A program made the position numbers and the translations under genes. From NCBI RefSeq assembly GCF_015207735.1, contig NZ_JADEWG010000012.1:20331-84330 (forward strand): DNA of 64,000 nucleotides, written 5' to 3'. This DNA is from [Phormidium] sp. LEGE 05292. Lineage in GTDB: Bacteria > Cyanobacteriota > Cyanobacteriia > Cyanobacteriales > Aerosakkonemataceae. Positions 10,480 through 20,031 of this stretch are shown here, piece by piece; within the stretch, counting starts at the first letter, position 1, and each line of letters starts with the position of its first letter. The notes under the pieces are model-generated. The model was given only the letters and a program-made list of their open reading frames with translations. It was not told where the DNA came from and made no database searches.

Positions 10480-11199
10480 ATGCGTAGCGTAATTTTGCCT
10501 CAAATCATCGCAGCCCTTTGTTTGTTATCAACATTCACTTTTTTTTCCAGTAGCGGCTCAAAACAAGTATTAGCAGAAGATGTTAGCCAAGCGAGAGAAG
10601 GTTTACCAGGAAGACGAGTGGGTGGTGGTACCCGTTCCGATATGTTTATTTCTGAAACACCTGTAGTAGCTTTGGTTCCAGACAATAATCAAGGGTTGAC
10701 TGGATCGGCAGCTCCCACATTTTTTTTCTATGTCCCTAAAACTCAGAAGCCGCAAATGGTGGAATTTGTGTTGATAGACGAAAATGAACGCCAGATATAT
10801 GAAACACAGTTTACAACTGACGGAAATTCAGGAGTAGTTGGAATTACAATTCCCGGAAATGAACCAACCAAAACCCTGGAAGTTGGCAAAACTTACCGTT
10901 GGTATTTTGCGATAGTTCCCGATCGAGAAAATCGCCGATCGGATATTTATGTGCAAGGTTCTATTAAACGAGTCGCAGTGAACCAGGATTTAGAGAATAA
11001 ACTAAAACAAGGTGCTTCTTTAGACCTTGCTGATAGTTATAAAGCGAATAATCTCTGGTACGATGCTATGGCAACTGTAGCTGAGTTACGTCGTTCCCGT
11101 CCTACTGATACAGCTGTAGCAGCTAAATGGGAACAGCTATTGAATTCTGTGAATTTGCAAAAACTGGCACAAGAACCTTTAGTCGGATATAGCAAATAG
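10480..11199 (+). CDS. DUF928 family secreted protein
   Basis: About 239 residues from the ATG (a TTG three codons upstream is the alternative). A signal peptide (hydrophobic 8-24, then SSGSKQVLA) precedes an Ig-like beta-rich region (PTFFFYVPKTQKPQMVEFVL ... YRWYFAIV) typical of cyanobacterial DUF928. The C-terminal part is helical (YDAMATVAELRRSRPTD) like a TPR-like tail. Function is unknown. In cyanobacteria DUF928 genes commonly accompany CHASE2 or CHAT proteins, as here with the divergent CHASE2-GGDEF-EAL gene, suggesting an envelope sensing role. Confidence 0.8.
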   Translation: MRSVILPQIIAALCLLSTFTFFSSSGSKQVLAEDVSQAREGLPGRRVGGGTRSDMFISETPVVALVPDNNQGLTGSAAPTFFFYVPKTQKPQMVEFVLIDENERQIYETQFTTDGNSGVVGITIPGNEPTKTLEVGKTYRWYFAIVPDRENRRSDIYVQGSIKRVAVNQDLENKLKQGASLDLADSYKANNLWYDAMATVAELRRSRPTDTAVAAKWEQLLNSVNLQKLAQEPLVGYSK

Positions 11200-11394
11200 T
11201 TATTGGACATCTAAAGTAAAGGGTAGTTTTGTGATTTTTTGATGCGCGATTACGTAAACCCGTAGTTTGACTTTACGGGTTTTCCGTGCGATCGCGGTTG
11301 TTTTTACTTAGTTACTACTGATTTAATTAACATAGGTGAATATTTATTAATTAATTTACTACCAGTAATTTTTACTTACCAGAGGTCAGTAGTA

Positions 11395-14300
11395 ATGGTT
11401 CCCAGCAAAACCGAGAGTCTTGAAATAGAAGCTTTATCTGCTTTGAAGAAAACTCAAGGACTTTTGGAAACAATTATTGACAGTCTGCCTTTTCCTATCT
11501 GGGTTAAAGATAATTCTGGATGCTATTTATTAGCTAATTCGGCTGTTGTAGAAAATTTTCAAATACCTAAAGAAGAAATAATCGGTAAAAATACTTACCA
11601 AGTATTTCCTACAGAAATAGCCACAAACCTTACTAACAAAGAGCAGCAAACAATTAATGATTATCAGCAGCAAATAATTCGCGAAACTTTTCATGTAAAT
11701 GGAAGGGAAAAAAGTTATCTCACCACAATTCAACCTTGGTGCGACGAACAAGGAAATATTGCGGGAATAATTGGGATTTCTCAAGAAGATCCCCTAGCAA
11801 TTGAAAATAGCACTAATCTCTTGCATACCGTAATCGAATCAATCCCAGAAATATTCTATGTTAAAGATATTCAAGGGCGGTATGTATTAATTAATTCTGT
11901 AGCAGCTACCAATATTGGCAAAACAGCCAGCGATTTTATCGGCAAAGATGACACAGAAATATTTCCTTTAGAATTTGCCCAACAAATTCAAGAAAACGAT
12001 CGCCAGATCGTGGAGACAGGAGAACCGCAAATTATCGAAGAAACTTTCAATTATGAAAATCATCAGCAGGTTTTTTTATCACGCAAAAATGTTTGGCGAG
12101 ACTCCCAAGGAAACATTATTGGTTTAGTTGGTTTTACGCAGGATATTACTACGCAAAAACTTCAAGAAGTCACTTTAAAACAACAAGCAAGAGTTTTAGA
12201 TCAATTATCTGATTCAGTAATTACTACCGATCTTAAAGGTATAGTTAATCGTTGGAATAAAGCAGCAGAACGTATCTATGGCTATAGTGCAACCGAGGCA
12301 ATAGGTAAGTCGATAACTTTTCTTTATCCACCAGAAGAACAGGAATATTTTGCAACCCAAATTATTCCGACTTTACAACAGCAAGGTGTTTACGAAGGAG
12401 AACTCAAAGTTTGTCGTAAAGGAGGAGAAATTGTTGATATTTTCGTCAACATTTCCTGGGAAAATAACGAACAAGGAGAAGTTGTGGGAATGATTGGCTA
12501 TGCGATCGACATTACTGAACGCAAACGCCTAGAAGAAGAACGCTGCCTACAGGAAATAGCACTGCGAAAAAGTGAAGAACTTTATCGCACATTAATCGAA
12601 CATATTCCTAATGGATCGGTATTTTTATTCGATCGCGACCGCCGCTTTTTAGTCACAGGTGGTTCTGAACTGGCGAAAGCTGGACTTTCTCCAGCTGATT
12701 TAGAAGGCAAATTTCCTGATGATATTTGGCCTGCAAATGAATATCAACTATTCGCTAAATTTTACCAAGCAGCTTTAGCAGGTGAAATGCTAAAAGATGA
12801 AATATCTTATTACAATACTATTTACTTGACACAAGCTGTACCAGTAAAAAACTCATTAGGAGAAATCTTCGCTGGATTGCTAATTTTGCAAAACATTACT
12901 GAACGCAAACAAGCCGAATCAGCAATTGAAGAATCAGCAAATCGCCTAGAACTGCTCAATAGAATTGCTGAACAAATTCGGGCTTCTCTAGATTTAGATA
13001 CAATCTTAGAAACAGTAGTGACTAGTGTCCGTGAATTATTTGAAATTGACGCTTGTACATTTGTCTGGTACTTAGGCGATAATTCCTTAGCATCAGACAA
13101 TGAAACTTTTTTAGGTTCTCTGAGCAACTGTGGAAATATTGAACAACCTGAAACAGCAGTTTGGCAAGCAGTTAAAGAAGCCAGAAATCCCAGTTTACCT
13201 AGTTTTTTGGGTATTTATCCTGACTCATTAATTAAACCAATTGCTGTGAAAAGTTTGCGACAAGAAATAATCATTGTCGATGATACAGAAGCAGTTAGAG
13301 ATCAGAAACTAAAGCAACTTCTACAATCCTTTAATTGTCGATCTCTTTTGACAGTTCCCTTTCAAACCAATGGTGGTAAAGTAGGGTTTTTGAGTTGTTC
13401 TCATCACACAGGAAAAAAAGTTTGGCAAGAAAGTGAAATCGAATTAATTTTAGGGATAGCTGATAATTTAGCGATCGCCATATCCCAAGCCGAACTTTAC
13501 CACAACAGCCAAAAATCCGCCAAAATTGCCTCAGAAAGGGCTTTACAATTAGAAAAAGCATTACAAGACTTGCAACGCACCCAAACTCAGTTAATTCAAT
13601 CAGAAAAAATGTCCTCTCTCGGACAATTAGTAGCAGGAGTCGCACACGAAATTAATAACCCAGTTAGCTTTATTTATGGGAACATTACCCCCGCACAGCA
13701 ATACATTTCTGATTTACTCGAATTGGTGGAATTATATCAAACGGAATATCCTGAACCTACAGCAAAAATCCAGTCCAAAATTGAATCAATTGATTTAGAC
13801 TTTTTAATGGAAGATGTGCCCAAAATTATCGATTCCATGAAAGTAGGGGCGGAACGTATTAGAGAAATTGTGCTGTCGCTGCGGAATTTCTCTCGGATGG
13901 ATGAAGCACAAATCAAAAAAGTTTGTATTCATGATGGAATTGATAGCACCTTAAAATTGCTGCAAAATCGGCTCAAAGCTAAACCCGAACATCCAGAAAT
14001 TTTAGTAGTGAAAAACTATGGTAAATTGCCATTAGTGGAATGCTATGCAGGACAATTAAATCAGGTATTTATGAATTTGCTGGCTAATGCTATTGATGTT
14101 TTAGAAGAACGAGACAAAAAGCGATCGCTAACTGAAATTAAAGCCAAGCCCAGTCAAATTGAAATCACTACTAAATTAGTTGATTCTGGGCGAATAGCGA
14201 TTACTTTTAAGGATAATGGCTCAGGAATGTCGCCAGAAATTCAAGCGCGAATTTTTGATCCCTTCTTTACTACTAAACCAGTAGGTAAAGGTACAGGTTT

Positions 14301-14472
14301 AGGATTAGCAATTAGTTATCAAGTAGTAGTTGAAAAACATTTAGGCAGTTTGCGGTGTTGTTCTCTACCGGGTGAAGGCACAAAATTTACTCTGGAAATC
14401 CCCCTGAAGCAAAAAGTTCAAAAACAAATAATTACACAAAAAAGCCTGACCGATCCGGAAAGATTTAGTTAA
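11395..14472 (+). CDS. multi-PAS/GAF hybrid sensor histidine kinase
   Basis: This 1,025-residue soluble kinase has about four PAS domains (about 20-145, 145-265, 270-380, 400-510; PAS-C style endings such as GIIGISQED and DITERKRLEEE), one GAF domain (about 520-700), then a HisKA-like dimerisation region with phosphoacceptor His751 in VAGVAHEINNPVSF and an HATPase_c domain (FMNLLANAIDVLEE N-box, GSGMSPEIQ, KGTGLGLAISYQ). No TM segment or receiver is seen. The partner response regulator is not nearby. The H-box HEINNP type belongs to the HPK4-like group common in cyanobacteria. Confidence 0.93.
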   Translation: MVPSKTESLEIEALSALKKTQGLLETIIDSLPFPIWVKDNSGCYLLANSAVVENFQIPKEEIIGKNTYQVFPTEIATNLTNKEQQTINDYQQQIIRETFHVNGREKSYLTTIQPWCDEQGNIAGIIGISQEDPLAIENSTNLLHTVIESIPEIFYVKDIQGRYVLINSVAATNIGKTASDFIGKDDTEIFPLEFAQQIQENDRQIVETGEPQIIEETFNYENHQQVFLSRKNVWRDSQGNIIGLVGFTQDITTQKLQEVTLKQQARVLDQLSDSVITTDLKGIVNRWNKAAERIYGYSATEAIGKSITFLYPPEEQEYFATQIIPTLQQQGVYEGELKVCRKGGEIVDIFVNISWENNEQGEVVGMIGYAIDITERKRLEEERCLQEIALRKSEELYRTLIEHIPNGSVFLFDRDRRFLVTGGSELAKAGLSPADLEGKFPDDIWPANEYQLFAKFYQAALAGEMLKDEISYYNTIYLTQAVPVKNSLGEIFAGLLILQNITERKQAESAIEESANRLELLNRIAEQIRASLDLDTILETVVTSVRELFEIDACTFVWYLGDNSLASDNETFLGSLSNCGNIEQPETAVWQAVKEARNPSLPSFLGIYPDSLIKPIAVKSLRQEIIIVDDTEAVRDQKLKQLLQSFNCRSLLTVPFQTNGGKVGFLSCSHHTGKKVWQESEIELILGIADNLAIAISQAELYHNSQKSAKIASERALQLEKALQDLQRTQTQLIQSEKMSSLGQLVAGVAHEINNPVSFIYGNITPAQQYISDLLELVELYQTEYPEPTAKIQSKIESIDLDFLMEDVPKIIDSMKVGAERIREIVLSLRNFSRMDEAQIKKVCIHDGIDSTLKLLQNRLKAKPEHPEILVVKNYGKLPLVECYAGQLNQVFMNLLANAIDVLEERDKKRSLTEIKAKPSQIEITTKLVDSGRIAITFKDNGSGMSPEIQARIFDPFFTTKPVGKGTGLGLAISYQVVVEKHLGSLRCCSLPGEGTKFTLEIPLKQKVQKQIITQKSLTDPERFS

Positions 14473-14605
14473 AATTATGCTATCTTTAAGGATAAACAAA
14501 TCTATTTTTTCTGAAATAATTGTCTTCCCTAGTTTTTCTCGATCGCTTCCTATATTGATAGCTAACCAAAAAATCCTATTGAGCAAAATATACTTAAATA
14601 AAAAA

Positions 14606-14821
14606 ATGGAAGCGATTCGGTTGAGAAAACTAGTTAACTTTTTACAAGAGGAGTTGAAAATACCCGCGAACTCCCTTTCCCTAGCCTTGCAACACTGCGA
14701 ACAATCTACCACATCTTTACCCATGACACTTTGGCAGTATGGGTTAGTCAGTCTCAATCAATTAGAAAAAATCTTTGATTGGCTAGAAACAGCCGCAACT
14801 CCCGTGTCTTTGCATTACTAA
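14606..14821 (+). CDS. DUF2949 family protein
   Basis: This 71-residue protein starts MEAIRLRKLVNFLQEELK; a longer frame from 14,477 exists but its extra 43 residues are low-complexity and unlike the family. The core LPMTLWQYGLVSLNQLEKIFDWLETA is characteristic of the small cyanobacterial DUF2949 family, whose function is unknown. It follows the histidine kinase gene on the same strand. Confidence 0.8.
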   Translation: MEAIRLRKLVNFLQEELKIPANSLSLALQHCEQSTTSLPMTLWQYGLVSLNQLEKIFDWLETAATPVSLHY

Positions 14822-14962
14822 ATTCTCAACTATTGATATTGCTTTGAGATGTAGATAAAATTTATTATCAAAGTAATATAAAATCAGCGAAAAAAAATAA
14901 ATCTATCTTAGGGAAGATGTATTAAATAGTGATATGCTGCTAACGGCAGAGTTAAATTCACT

Positions 14963-15199
14963 ATGAAAAAAGTATTTTGGAAAGTAGAAACTTGCCCCAA
15001 ATGCACCTCCTTTGCGGTCAAAAGCCTTGATGAGTTTTGGGGATGTTTGAATTGTGGCGACTTGTCCGAACTGGCAATCAACAACTTTTTAGCCGGAAAT
15101 TGTGCATTTTGTGGCAAACCGATAATTCCCCTTATGGACGCTTGCTTATGTTGCGGCAATCAGCCAAAGTATTTAAGTACAGCTTTAAAAAATTATTAA
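14963..15199 (+). CDS. small zinc-ribbon protein with four CxxC pairs
   Basis: This 78-residue protein has CPKC, CLNC, CAFC and CLCC motifs, enough to bind two zinc ions as two ribbons. I do not recognise a named family; role in nucleic-acid or protein binding is only inferred from the fold type. Confidence 0.65.
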   Translation: MKKVFWKVETCPKCTSFAVKSLDEFWGCLNCGDLSELAINNFLAGNCAFCGKPIIPLMDACLCCGNQPKYLSTALKNY

Positions 15200-15275
15200 T
15201 TTAGTTTATTATCATTTGTTATCGGTCATTTGTCATTTGTCATTTGTCAAAGTATAGTATTAATTTGCTTAACTA

Positions 15276-15710
15276 ATGAATAATGACCAACAACTAATGA
15301 CTATGCAAAAATTTACGACCCAACTAAGGGTAAGACATTATGAAATGGATGCCCTTGGTCATGTTAATAATGCGGTTTATCAACATTATTTAGAACAAGC
15401 TGCGATCGAACATTCCGAACATTTAGGTTTTACAGTTTCACTTTACCGAGAATTAGGCGGCGTATTTGTGATGCGGCGAGTAGAAATTGATTATCTGCGT
15501 CCTGCTGCTTCTGGCGATATTTTAGAAATTACTACTTGGGTAAAAGAAATGCGGGGAACTCGCAGCAGAAGGCATTATGAAATACGCCTTTTGGGGGAAG
15601 AAGATTTAGTTGTAAAAGCGGAAGCTTTATGGGTATGGGTGGATGTTGAAACTATGCGACCTCGACCTATTCCATCAGAAGTATTAACAGCATTTTTGCA
15701 ACAAGATTAA
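15276..15710 (+). CDS. YbgC-like acyl-CoA thioesterase (hot-dog fold)
   Basis: This 144-residue 4HBT-family protein has the conserved YEMDALGHVNNAVYQHYLEQA motif, where the Asp is the usual catalytic residue, and the later VFVMRRVEIDYLRPA strand. Two in-frame ATGs follow the first within nine codons (15,297 and 15,303), so the true start may be slightly later. It probably hydrolyses small acyl-CoA or acyl-ACP thioesters. The next gene starts 10 bp downstream. Confidence 0.85.
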   Translation: MNNDQQLMTMQKFTTQLRVRHYEMDALGHVNNAVYQHYLEQAAIEHSEHLGFTVSLYRELGGVFVMRRVEIDYLRPAASGDILEITTWVKEMRGTRSRRHYEIRLLGEEDLVVKAEALWVWVDVETMRPRPIPSEVLTAFLQQD

Positions 15711-15720
15711 ACGATTAGTT

Positions 15721-16260
15721 ATGCAGCAAAATTTACCTAGTGAAATAGAGGAAGTTTTTAGCAAAAACAACACACCAGAAGCAGTTTTTTCTGCTTTATT
15801 ACCTGCGTTGGGTGAGGTGTTGAAGTGCGATCGAATTTTCCTATATTTACGAAATCCTCACACCCAAATGGGTAAAATCCCTTTCTGTTGGCGGCGAAGT
15901 TCCGAATATCCCGAAGTTATTCGTTCAGATTGGGAAAAAGATCCAGAATCATTACCAGATGAAGACCCATTATTTGCTGCTGGATTGCATAATAAACCCT
16001 CGGTTTTTGTTGAAGATGTCGAGACAGCTAACCCCGAAGTACTTAACAAAGATTATGAACGTCAAAACTTTGGGCATCGCGCCTTAATTCATGCCCATTT
16101 ATGTGAAAATAATTTATTTTGGAGAGTTTTGCAGCCTGCTATTTTTGGACAACCGAGAATCTGGACTGAATTTGATCATTTTGTAATTGATGAAGTTACC
16201 AAAAAAATTACTCCATTAGCTGTTGAGTATGTAAAATCTACCTATAACGATAAAATATAG
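15721..16260 (+). CDS. GAF-domain protein
   Basis: This 179-residue single-domain protein resembles the cyanobacterial GAF family (CDRIFLYLRNPHT, then FVEDVETANPEVLNKDYERQ, ending FDHFVIDEVTKKITPLAVEY). No obvious bilin-attaching Cys in a CBCR-type context is seen. It is a ligand or signal sensor of unknown input. Its 3' end overlaps the convergent small transporter gene by 23 bp. Confidence 0.75.
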   Translation: MQQNLPSEIEEVFSKNNTPEAVFSALLPALGEVLKCDRIFLYLRNPHTQMGKIPFCWRRSSEYPEVIRSDWEKDPESLPDEDPLFAAGLHNKPSVFVEDVETANPEVLNKDYERQNFGHRALIHAHLCENNLFWRVLQPAIFGQPRIWTEFDHFVIDEVTKKITPLAVEYVKSTYNDKI

Positions 16261-16501
16261 CTAAACAGGTAACAACTCCACAACAGATAAAACTAATTAA
16301 ATTACCATAAGCCAAAATTAAATCCTTTTGGTAGTAACCATAAAGAATACTATTTAATTGGATTAAATTAAATCCAAGAAAAGTAATTATAGAGACACCT
16401 TTGGCGCTTTTAGTTCGCAAAATTCTAATTGCTTGGGGAATAAACAAACTGGCATTAAACAAAAATCCCAACCCGAATAAAAAAGTAACAATCTCCTTCA
16501 T
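16238..16501 (-). CDS. SemiSWEET/PQ-loop small membrane protein
   Basis: This 87-residue protein has three predicted TM helices and a PQ motif in FNASLFIPQAIRILRTKSAKGVS, typical of bacterial SemiSWEET half-transporters, which dimerise to move sugars. The 3' end overlaps the GAF gene on the opposite strand. The neighbouring alpha-glucosidase gene on the same strand is consistent with sugar handling, by inference. Confidence 0.8.
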   Translation of the reverse strand: MKEIVTFLFGLGFLFNASLFIPQAIRILRTKSAKGVSIITFLGFNLIQLNSILYGYYQKDLILAYGNLISFICCGVVTCLAIFYRYR

Positions 16502-16565
16502 ACAACCTCAAAAAACTTTGTTGTAAGCGATTGGGCGCTTTTCCCACTGAAGTGGGAACAACGAA

Positions 16566-18917
16566 CTAGAAAGTTAATCTTCTGGGAGTTCCATCATCTT
16601 GAAAACGCTGTTCGCCAACACCAACTACTTGTACAATTACTTCTCGAATTGGTGGTTTCCATTCTCCTTGTCGTGCGGCAATTTCTACAATTATTTGTTG
16701 TTCTTGATGGTAAACTTTGTAATTTGTAGTGGCATAAATGCCATTTTCGTAAGCGAAACTTTCCCCATCATCTTCATAGAAACTTAACTCGCTATTTGCA
16801 CCTGGGTAAATTCGTAAAGTTAAAGGATCGATCGCCCTTTCTCCCACATATTGCATGACGGGAGACATGGGAATTATTGCCCCTGCACGCGCAAAAAGCG
16901 GCATTTTTTCTAATGGTGCATCTGCTAAAATATGGGTTGAACCTTGATATTTTTCACCCGTCCACCAATCATACCAAATACCTGCGGGTAAGTAGACCGA
17001 TCGACACTCCACCCCAGGTCGATAAATTGGTGCAGCTAAGATATTAGAACCGAGTAATACTTGATCGTAAAGATGATAAGTTTTCTGGTCATTAGGATAA
17101 TGATAAAGTAGCGGTCTTAAAATTGGTGCGCCAGTAGTTGCAGCTTCCCAAAACAGGGTGTAAATGTAAGGAATTAGCTGATAGCGTAACTCGATATATT
17201 CTCGGCAAATCTTTTCTACTCTTTCGCCAAAAACCCAAGGTTCATGTCTTGCTGTACTTAACGCTGAATGTCCGCGCATTAATGGGTAAAGCATACCTAC
17301 TTGCATCCAACGGGCGAACATTTCCGCCGTTGCATTGCCAGCAAAACCGCCAATATCACAACCAACAAATGCGACTCCTGATAATCCCATGTTACAAAGC
17401 ATTGGCAGGGACATTTCCAAATGTTCCCACAAAGATTGATTATCGCCCATCCAAACAGAAGACCATTTTTGAATGCCAGCAAAACCCGATCGCGTCAAGA
17501 CAAAAGAACGTTTTTCCCGATGTTTTTTCAACCCTTGAAAACAAGCTTTAGACATCGATAAACCATATAAATTATGTGCTTCGGTGTGGGTTGTGCGTTC
17601 ATCTTTTGGCCCTTGGGGTGCGTCTAAAGGAAACCAAATTTTATTACCTGGATCTCCGAAAGGTCGATCGTCTAAAGCGGGTTCATTCATATCATTCCAA
17701 ATTCCCGCTACCCCAATATCTGTGAGAGATTTTTGTAAGTCTCCCCACCAGTTTTGTACATGAGGATTGAGAAAATCAGGAAATACTGCTTTATCAGGCC
17801 AAACATAACCATGAAACAGTTTTCCATCAGCTTTTCTGACAAAGCAATCTTGTTCGATTCCTCGATCGAAAACATGGTAATCTGCTTCTGGTTCGTACTT
17901 CACACCCGGATCGATAATGGTGACAGTTTTAAAACCATTATTTGCTAAATCTTCAATTAATTTTGCTGGTTCCGGGAAACGTTTCGGACTCCAAGTAAAC
18001 ACCCGATAACCCTGCATATAATCAATGTCTAAATGAATTACATCACAGGGAATTTTGCGCGATCGAAATTCTTCTGCTAATTCCCTAACTACTGTTTCTG
18101 ATTCATAACTCCACCGACATTGATGATATCCTAAAGACCACTTCGGCGGCATTGGCATTCGTCCAGTTAGTTCGGTGTAAGTGCGGAGAATTTCGGGAAT
18201 TTCCGGGCCATAAATAATGTAATAATCTAACTCTGGCGCGTGAGTTCCCATCTGCAAAATTCCTGGTTGTTGGGCACCAATATTAAATTGACTCCAAAAA
18301 GTAGTGTTAAAGAAAATACCATAAGCAAACCCTGTTTCTTGTTCATCCGGGCGCAAAGCAATAAAAAAGGGAATTGCTTGATACATTTCATCGGTAAGAA
18401 TGCCGTAATCTAAAGCATCAACCGTCCAATTAGTTTTAATTTCACTTAATTTATTGAGTAAACCTGTGCGTTCCCCAAAACCATAAAAGTTTTCGTTAGG
18501 TTCGATTTTTTTCCAAGCTGCAACGCTACCCATGCGCCAACCCATGTTTAACTGTGCATCATGAGCGAAGGGACGGTCATATTTATCAAAACACGCGATC
18601 GCACAAGGTTGGCGTTGAATATAAACTCGGATTTGGTCGGTTTCAAGTACGATTTTTTCTGGTGTTTCGCGAATTTCAAATTGAACGGATGACCATTCGC
18701 GATCGTCCTTAGTAACTGCCCAAGAACGACGGGGAAAAATGTCACCCATGGGTGACATTTTTACTCGGACAAGGTTAGGTGCTAGGATAGCGATCGCCAA
18801 ACTTGCGCCTTCACACTCACATAAAACGCCACGTTCATCACGTTTGACAGTTTGCACTGCCCCAATAGATGACCATGCTTGTTCATTTATGGGTAATTGC
18901 CCGAAGTATTGTGGCAT
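16566..18917 (-). CDS. GH31 family alpha-glucosidase
   Basis: This 783-residue enzyme is full length. The catalytic nucleophile Asp lies in the GIWNDMNEPALDD motif near residue 405, the usual GH31 signature. An N-terminal galactose-mutarotase-like beta region (about 1-230) and C-terminal beta domain (YDWWTGEKYQGSTHILADAP) are present. No signal peptide is seen, so it probably acts in the cytoplasm on alpha-1,4 or alpha-1,6-linked glucans or maltodextrins. Confidence 0.93.
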   Translation of the reverse strand: MPQYFGQLPINEQAWSSIGAVQTVKRDERGVLCECEGASLAIAILAPNLVRVKMSPMGDIFPRRSWAVTKDDREWSSVQFEIRETPEKIVLETDQIRVYIQRQPCAIACFDKYDRPFAHDAQLNMGWRMGSVAAWKKIEPNENFYGFGERTGLLNKLSEIKTNWTVDALDYGILTDEMYQAIPFFIALRPDEQETGFAYGIFFNTTFWSQFNIGAQQPGILQMGTHAPELDYYIIYGPEIPEILRTYTELTGRMPMPPKWSLGYHQCRWSYESETVVRELAEEFRSRKIPCDVIHLDIDYMQGYRVFTWSPKRFPEPAKLIEDLANNGFKTVTIIDPGVKYEPEADYHVFDRGIEQDCFVRKADGKLFHGYVWPDKAVFPDFLNPHVQNWWGDLQKSLTDIGVAGIWNDMNEPALDDRPFGDPGNKIWFPLDAPQGPKDERTTHTEAHNLYGLSMSKACFQGLKKHREKRSFVLTRSGFAGIQKWSSVWMGDNQSLWEHLEMSLPMLCNMGLSGVAFVGCDIGGFAGNATAEMFARWMQVGMLYPLMRGHSALSTARHEPWVFGERVEKICREYIELRYQLIPYIYTLFWEAATTGAPILRPLLYHYPNDQKTYHLYDQVLLGSNILAAPIYRPGVECRSVYLPAGIWYDWWTGEKYQGSTHILADAPLEKMPLFARAGAIIPMSPVMQYVGERAIDPLTLRIYPGANSELSFYEDDGESFAYENGIYATTNYKVYHQEQQIIVEIAARQGEWKPPIREVIVQVVGVGEQRFQDDGTPRRLTF

Positions 18918-19027
18918 AACTTAAATTATTAGCAGCTAAAAGCATCTAACAACCAACCAGGGAATTCGATCACCTATCGATAGGTTGATAATAGAATCAA
19001 CATTGATTTTTATGCAGTAAAATTACC

Positions 19028-19726
19028 ATGTCTCAACCGCTACGTGCAGGATTATCTATTCCACCTTTGGAAAATGGCGATCGCTTAATCCGTCCTGAAT
19101 TTGAACGCCGTTACCATGCTATGCCCCATTTAAAAAAAGCTGAATTAATAGAAGGTATTGTTTACATGGCATCTCCCTTAAGATTTGAACCTCATGCTGA
19201 ACCACACGCTGATTTAATGATTTGGTTGGGAAATTACAAAGTCGCTACTCCCGGAGTGAGACTGGGTGATAATCCAACAGTGTTACTAGATTTAGATAAC
19301 GAACCTCAACCGGATGCAGTATTATTAATTAACCATTTATCAGGAGGGCAGTCTCGCTTCAGTGCAGATGGTTATATTGAGGGCGCACCAGAATTAATTG
19401 CTGAGATTGCGGCTAGTACTGCGGCGATCGATCTAAGAGATAAAAAACGTGCTTATCGTCGCAACGGTGTACAGGAATATATTGTTTGGCAAGTATTTGA
19501 GCAAAAAATCGATTGGTTTAGGTTACAAAATGGTGACTATGTATCGTTAATGCCTGATGAAAATGGTGTAATTTGTAGTCAAGTTTTTCCTGGTTTATGG
19601 TTATCAGTATCGGCATTAGTGTTAGGAAATATGCAGCAAGTTTTAGCTGTATTACAAACAGGTTTGAGTTCAGCAGAACATAATTTTTTTGTGCAAGAGT
19701 TGGCAAATGCAAGCACAAATTCTTAA
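19028..19726 (+). CDS. Uma2 family (DUF820) putative PD-(D/E)XK protein
   Basis: This 232-residue protein has the features of the Uma2 fold, very abundant in cyanobacteria: ELIEGIVYMASP, then QPDAVLLIN and AEIAASTAAIDLRDKKRAYRRNGVQEYIVWQVFEQKIDWF. The Asp in PDAV, the Glu in AEIAAS and the Lys in KKRAYR correspond to a PD-(D/E)XK nuclease core. Biological role is unknown. Confidence 0.85.
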   Translation: MSQPLRAGLSIPPLENGDRLIRPEFERRYHAMPHLKKAELIEGIVYMASPLRFEPHAEPHADLMIWLGNYKVATPGVRLGDNPTVLLDLDNEPQPDAVLLINHLSGGQSRFSADGYIEGAPELIAEIAASTAAIDLRDKKRAYRRNGVQEYIVWQVFEQKIDWFRLQNGDYVSLMPDENGVICSQVFPGLWLSVSALVLGNMQQVLAVLQTGLSSAEHNFFVQELANASTNS

Positions 19727-19755
19727 TTTATTACCACAGATGAACACCATTAGTC

Positions 19756-19951
19756 ACACCAAATCCGGCTTAACTACCCCCGTTATCTTCTTTCGTTTCT
19801 TTCTTCTTCTTTCTTCGTGTTCTAATTCGCTATCGCGAATCGCTACGCTACCGTGTCTTACGCGCTACGCGCACGCTACGCGAACGTGGTTCAAAAAAAG
19901 TCATCAATCTGGATTAAGTATAAAGGGGGTAATCAACCCGGATTTAGTATC
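19756..19951. repeat. MITE-like palindrome, second copy
   Basis: The ends ACCAAATCCGGCTTAACTAC and ...ATCAACCCGGATTTAGTATC are inverted copies of each other and of the element at 6,784-6,995. The interior contains short cyanobacterial CGCTACGC-type repeats. The rest of the 300-bp gap before the PepSY gene holds a CCCCTCCCCGTTTACGGGGAGGGG hairpin (19,955-19,980) and no gene. Confidence 0.6.
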
Positions 19952-20031
19952 ACACCCCTCCCCGTTTACGGGGAGGGGATGGGGGTAGGGTACAATGGGA
20001 ATTATGGATAATCAAGCGAACTTGATATAAC

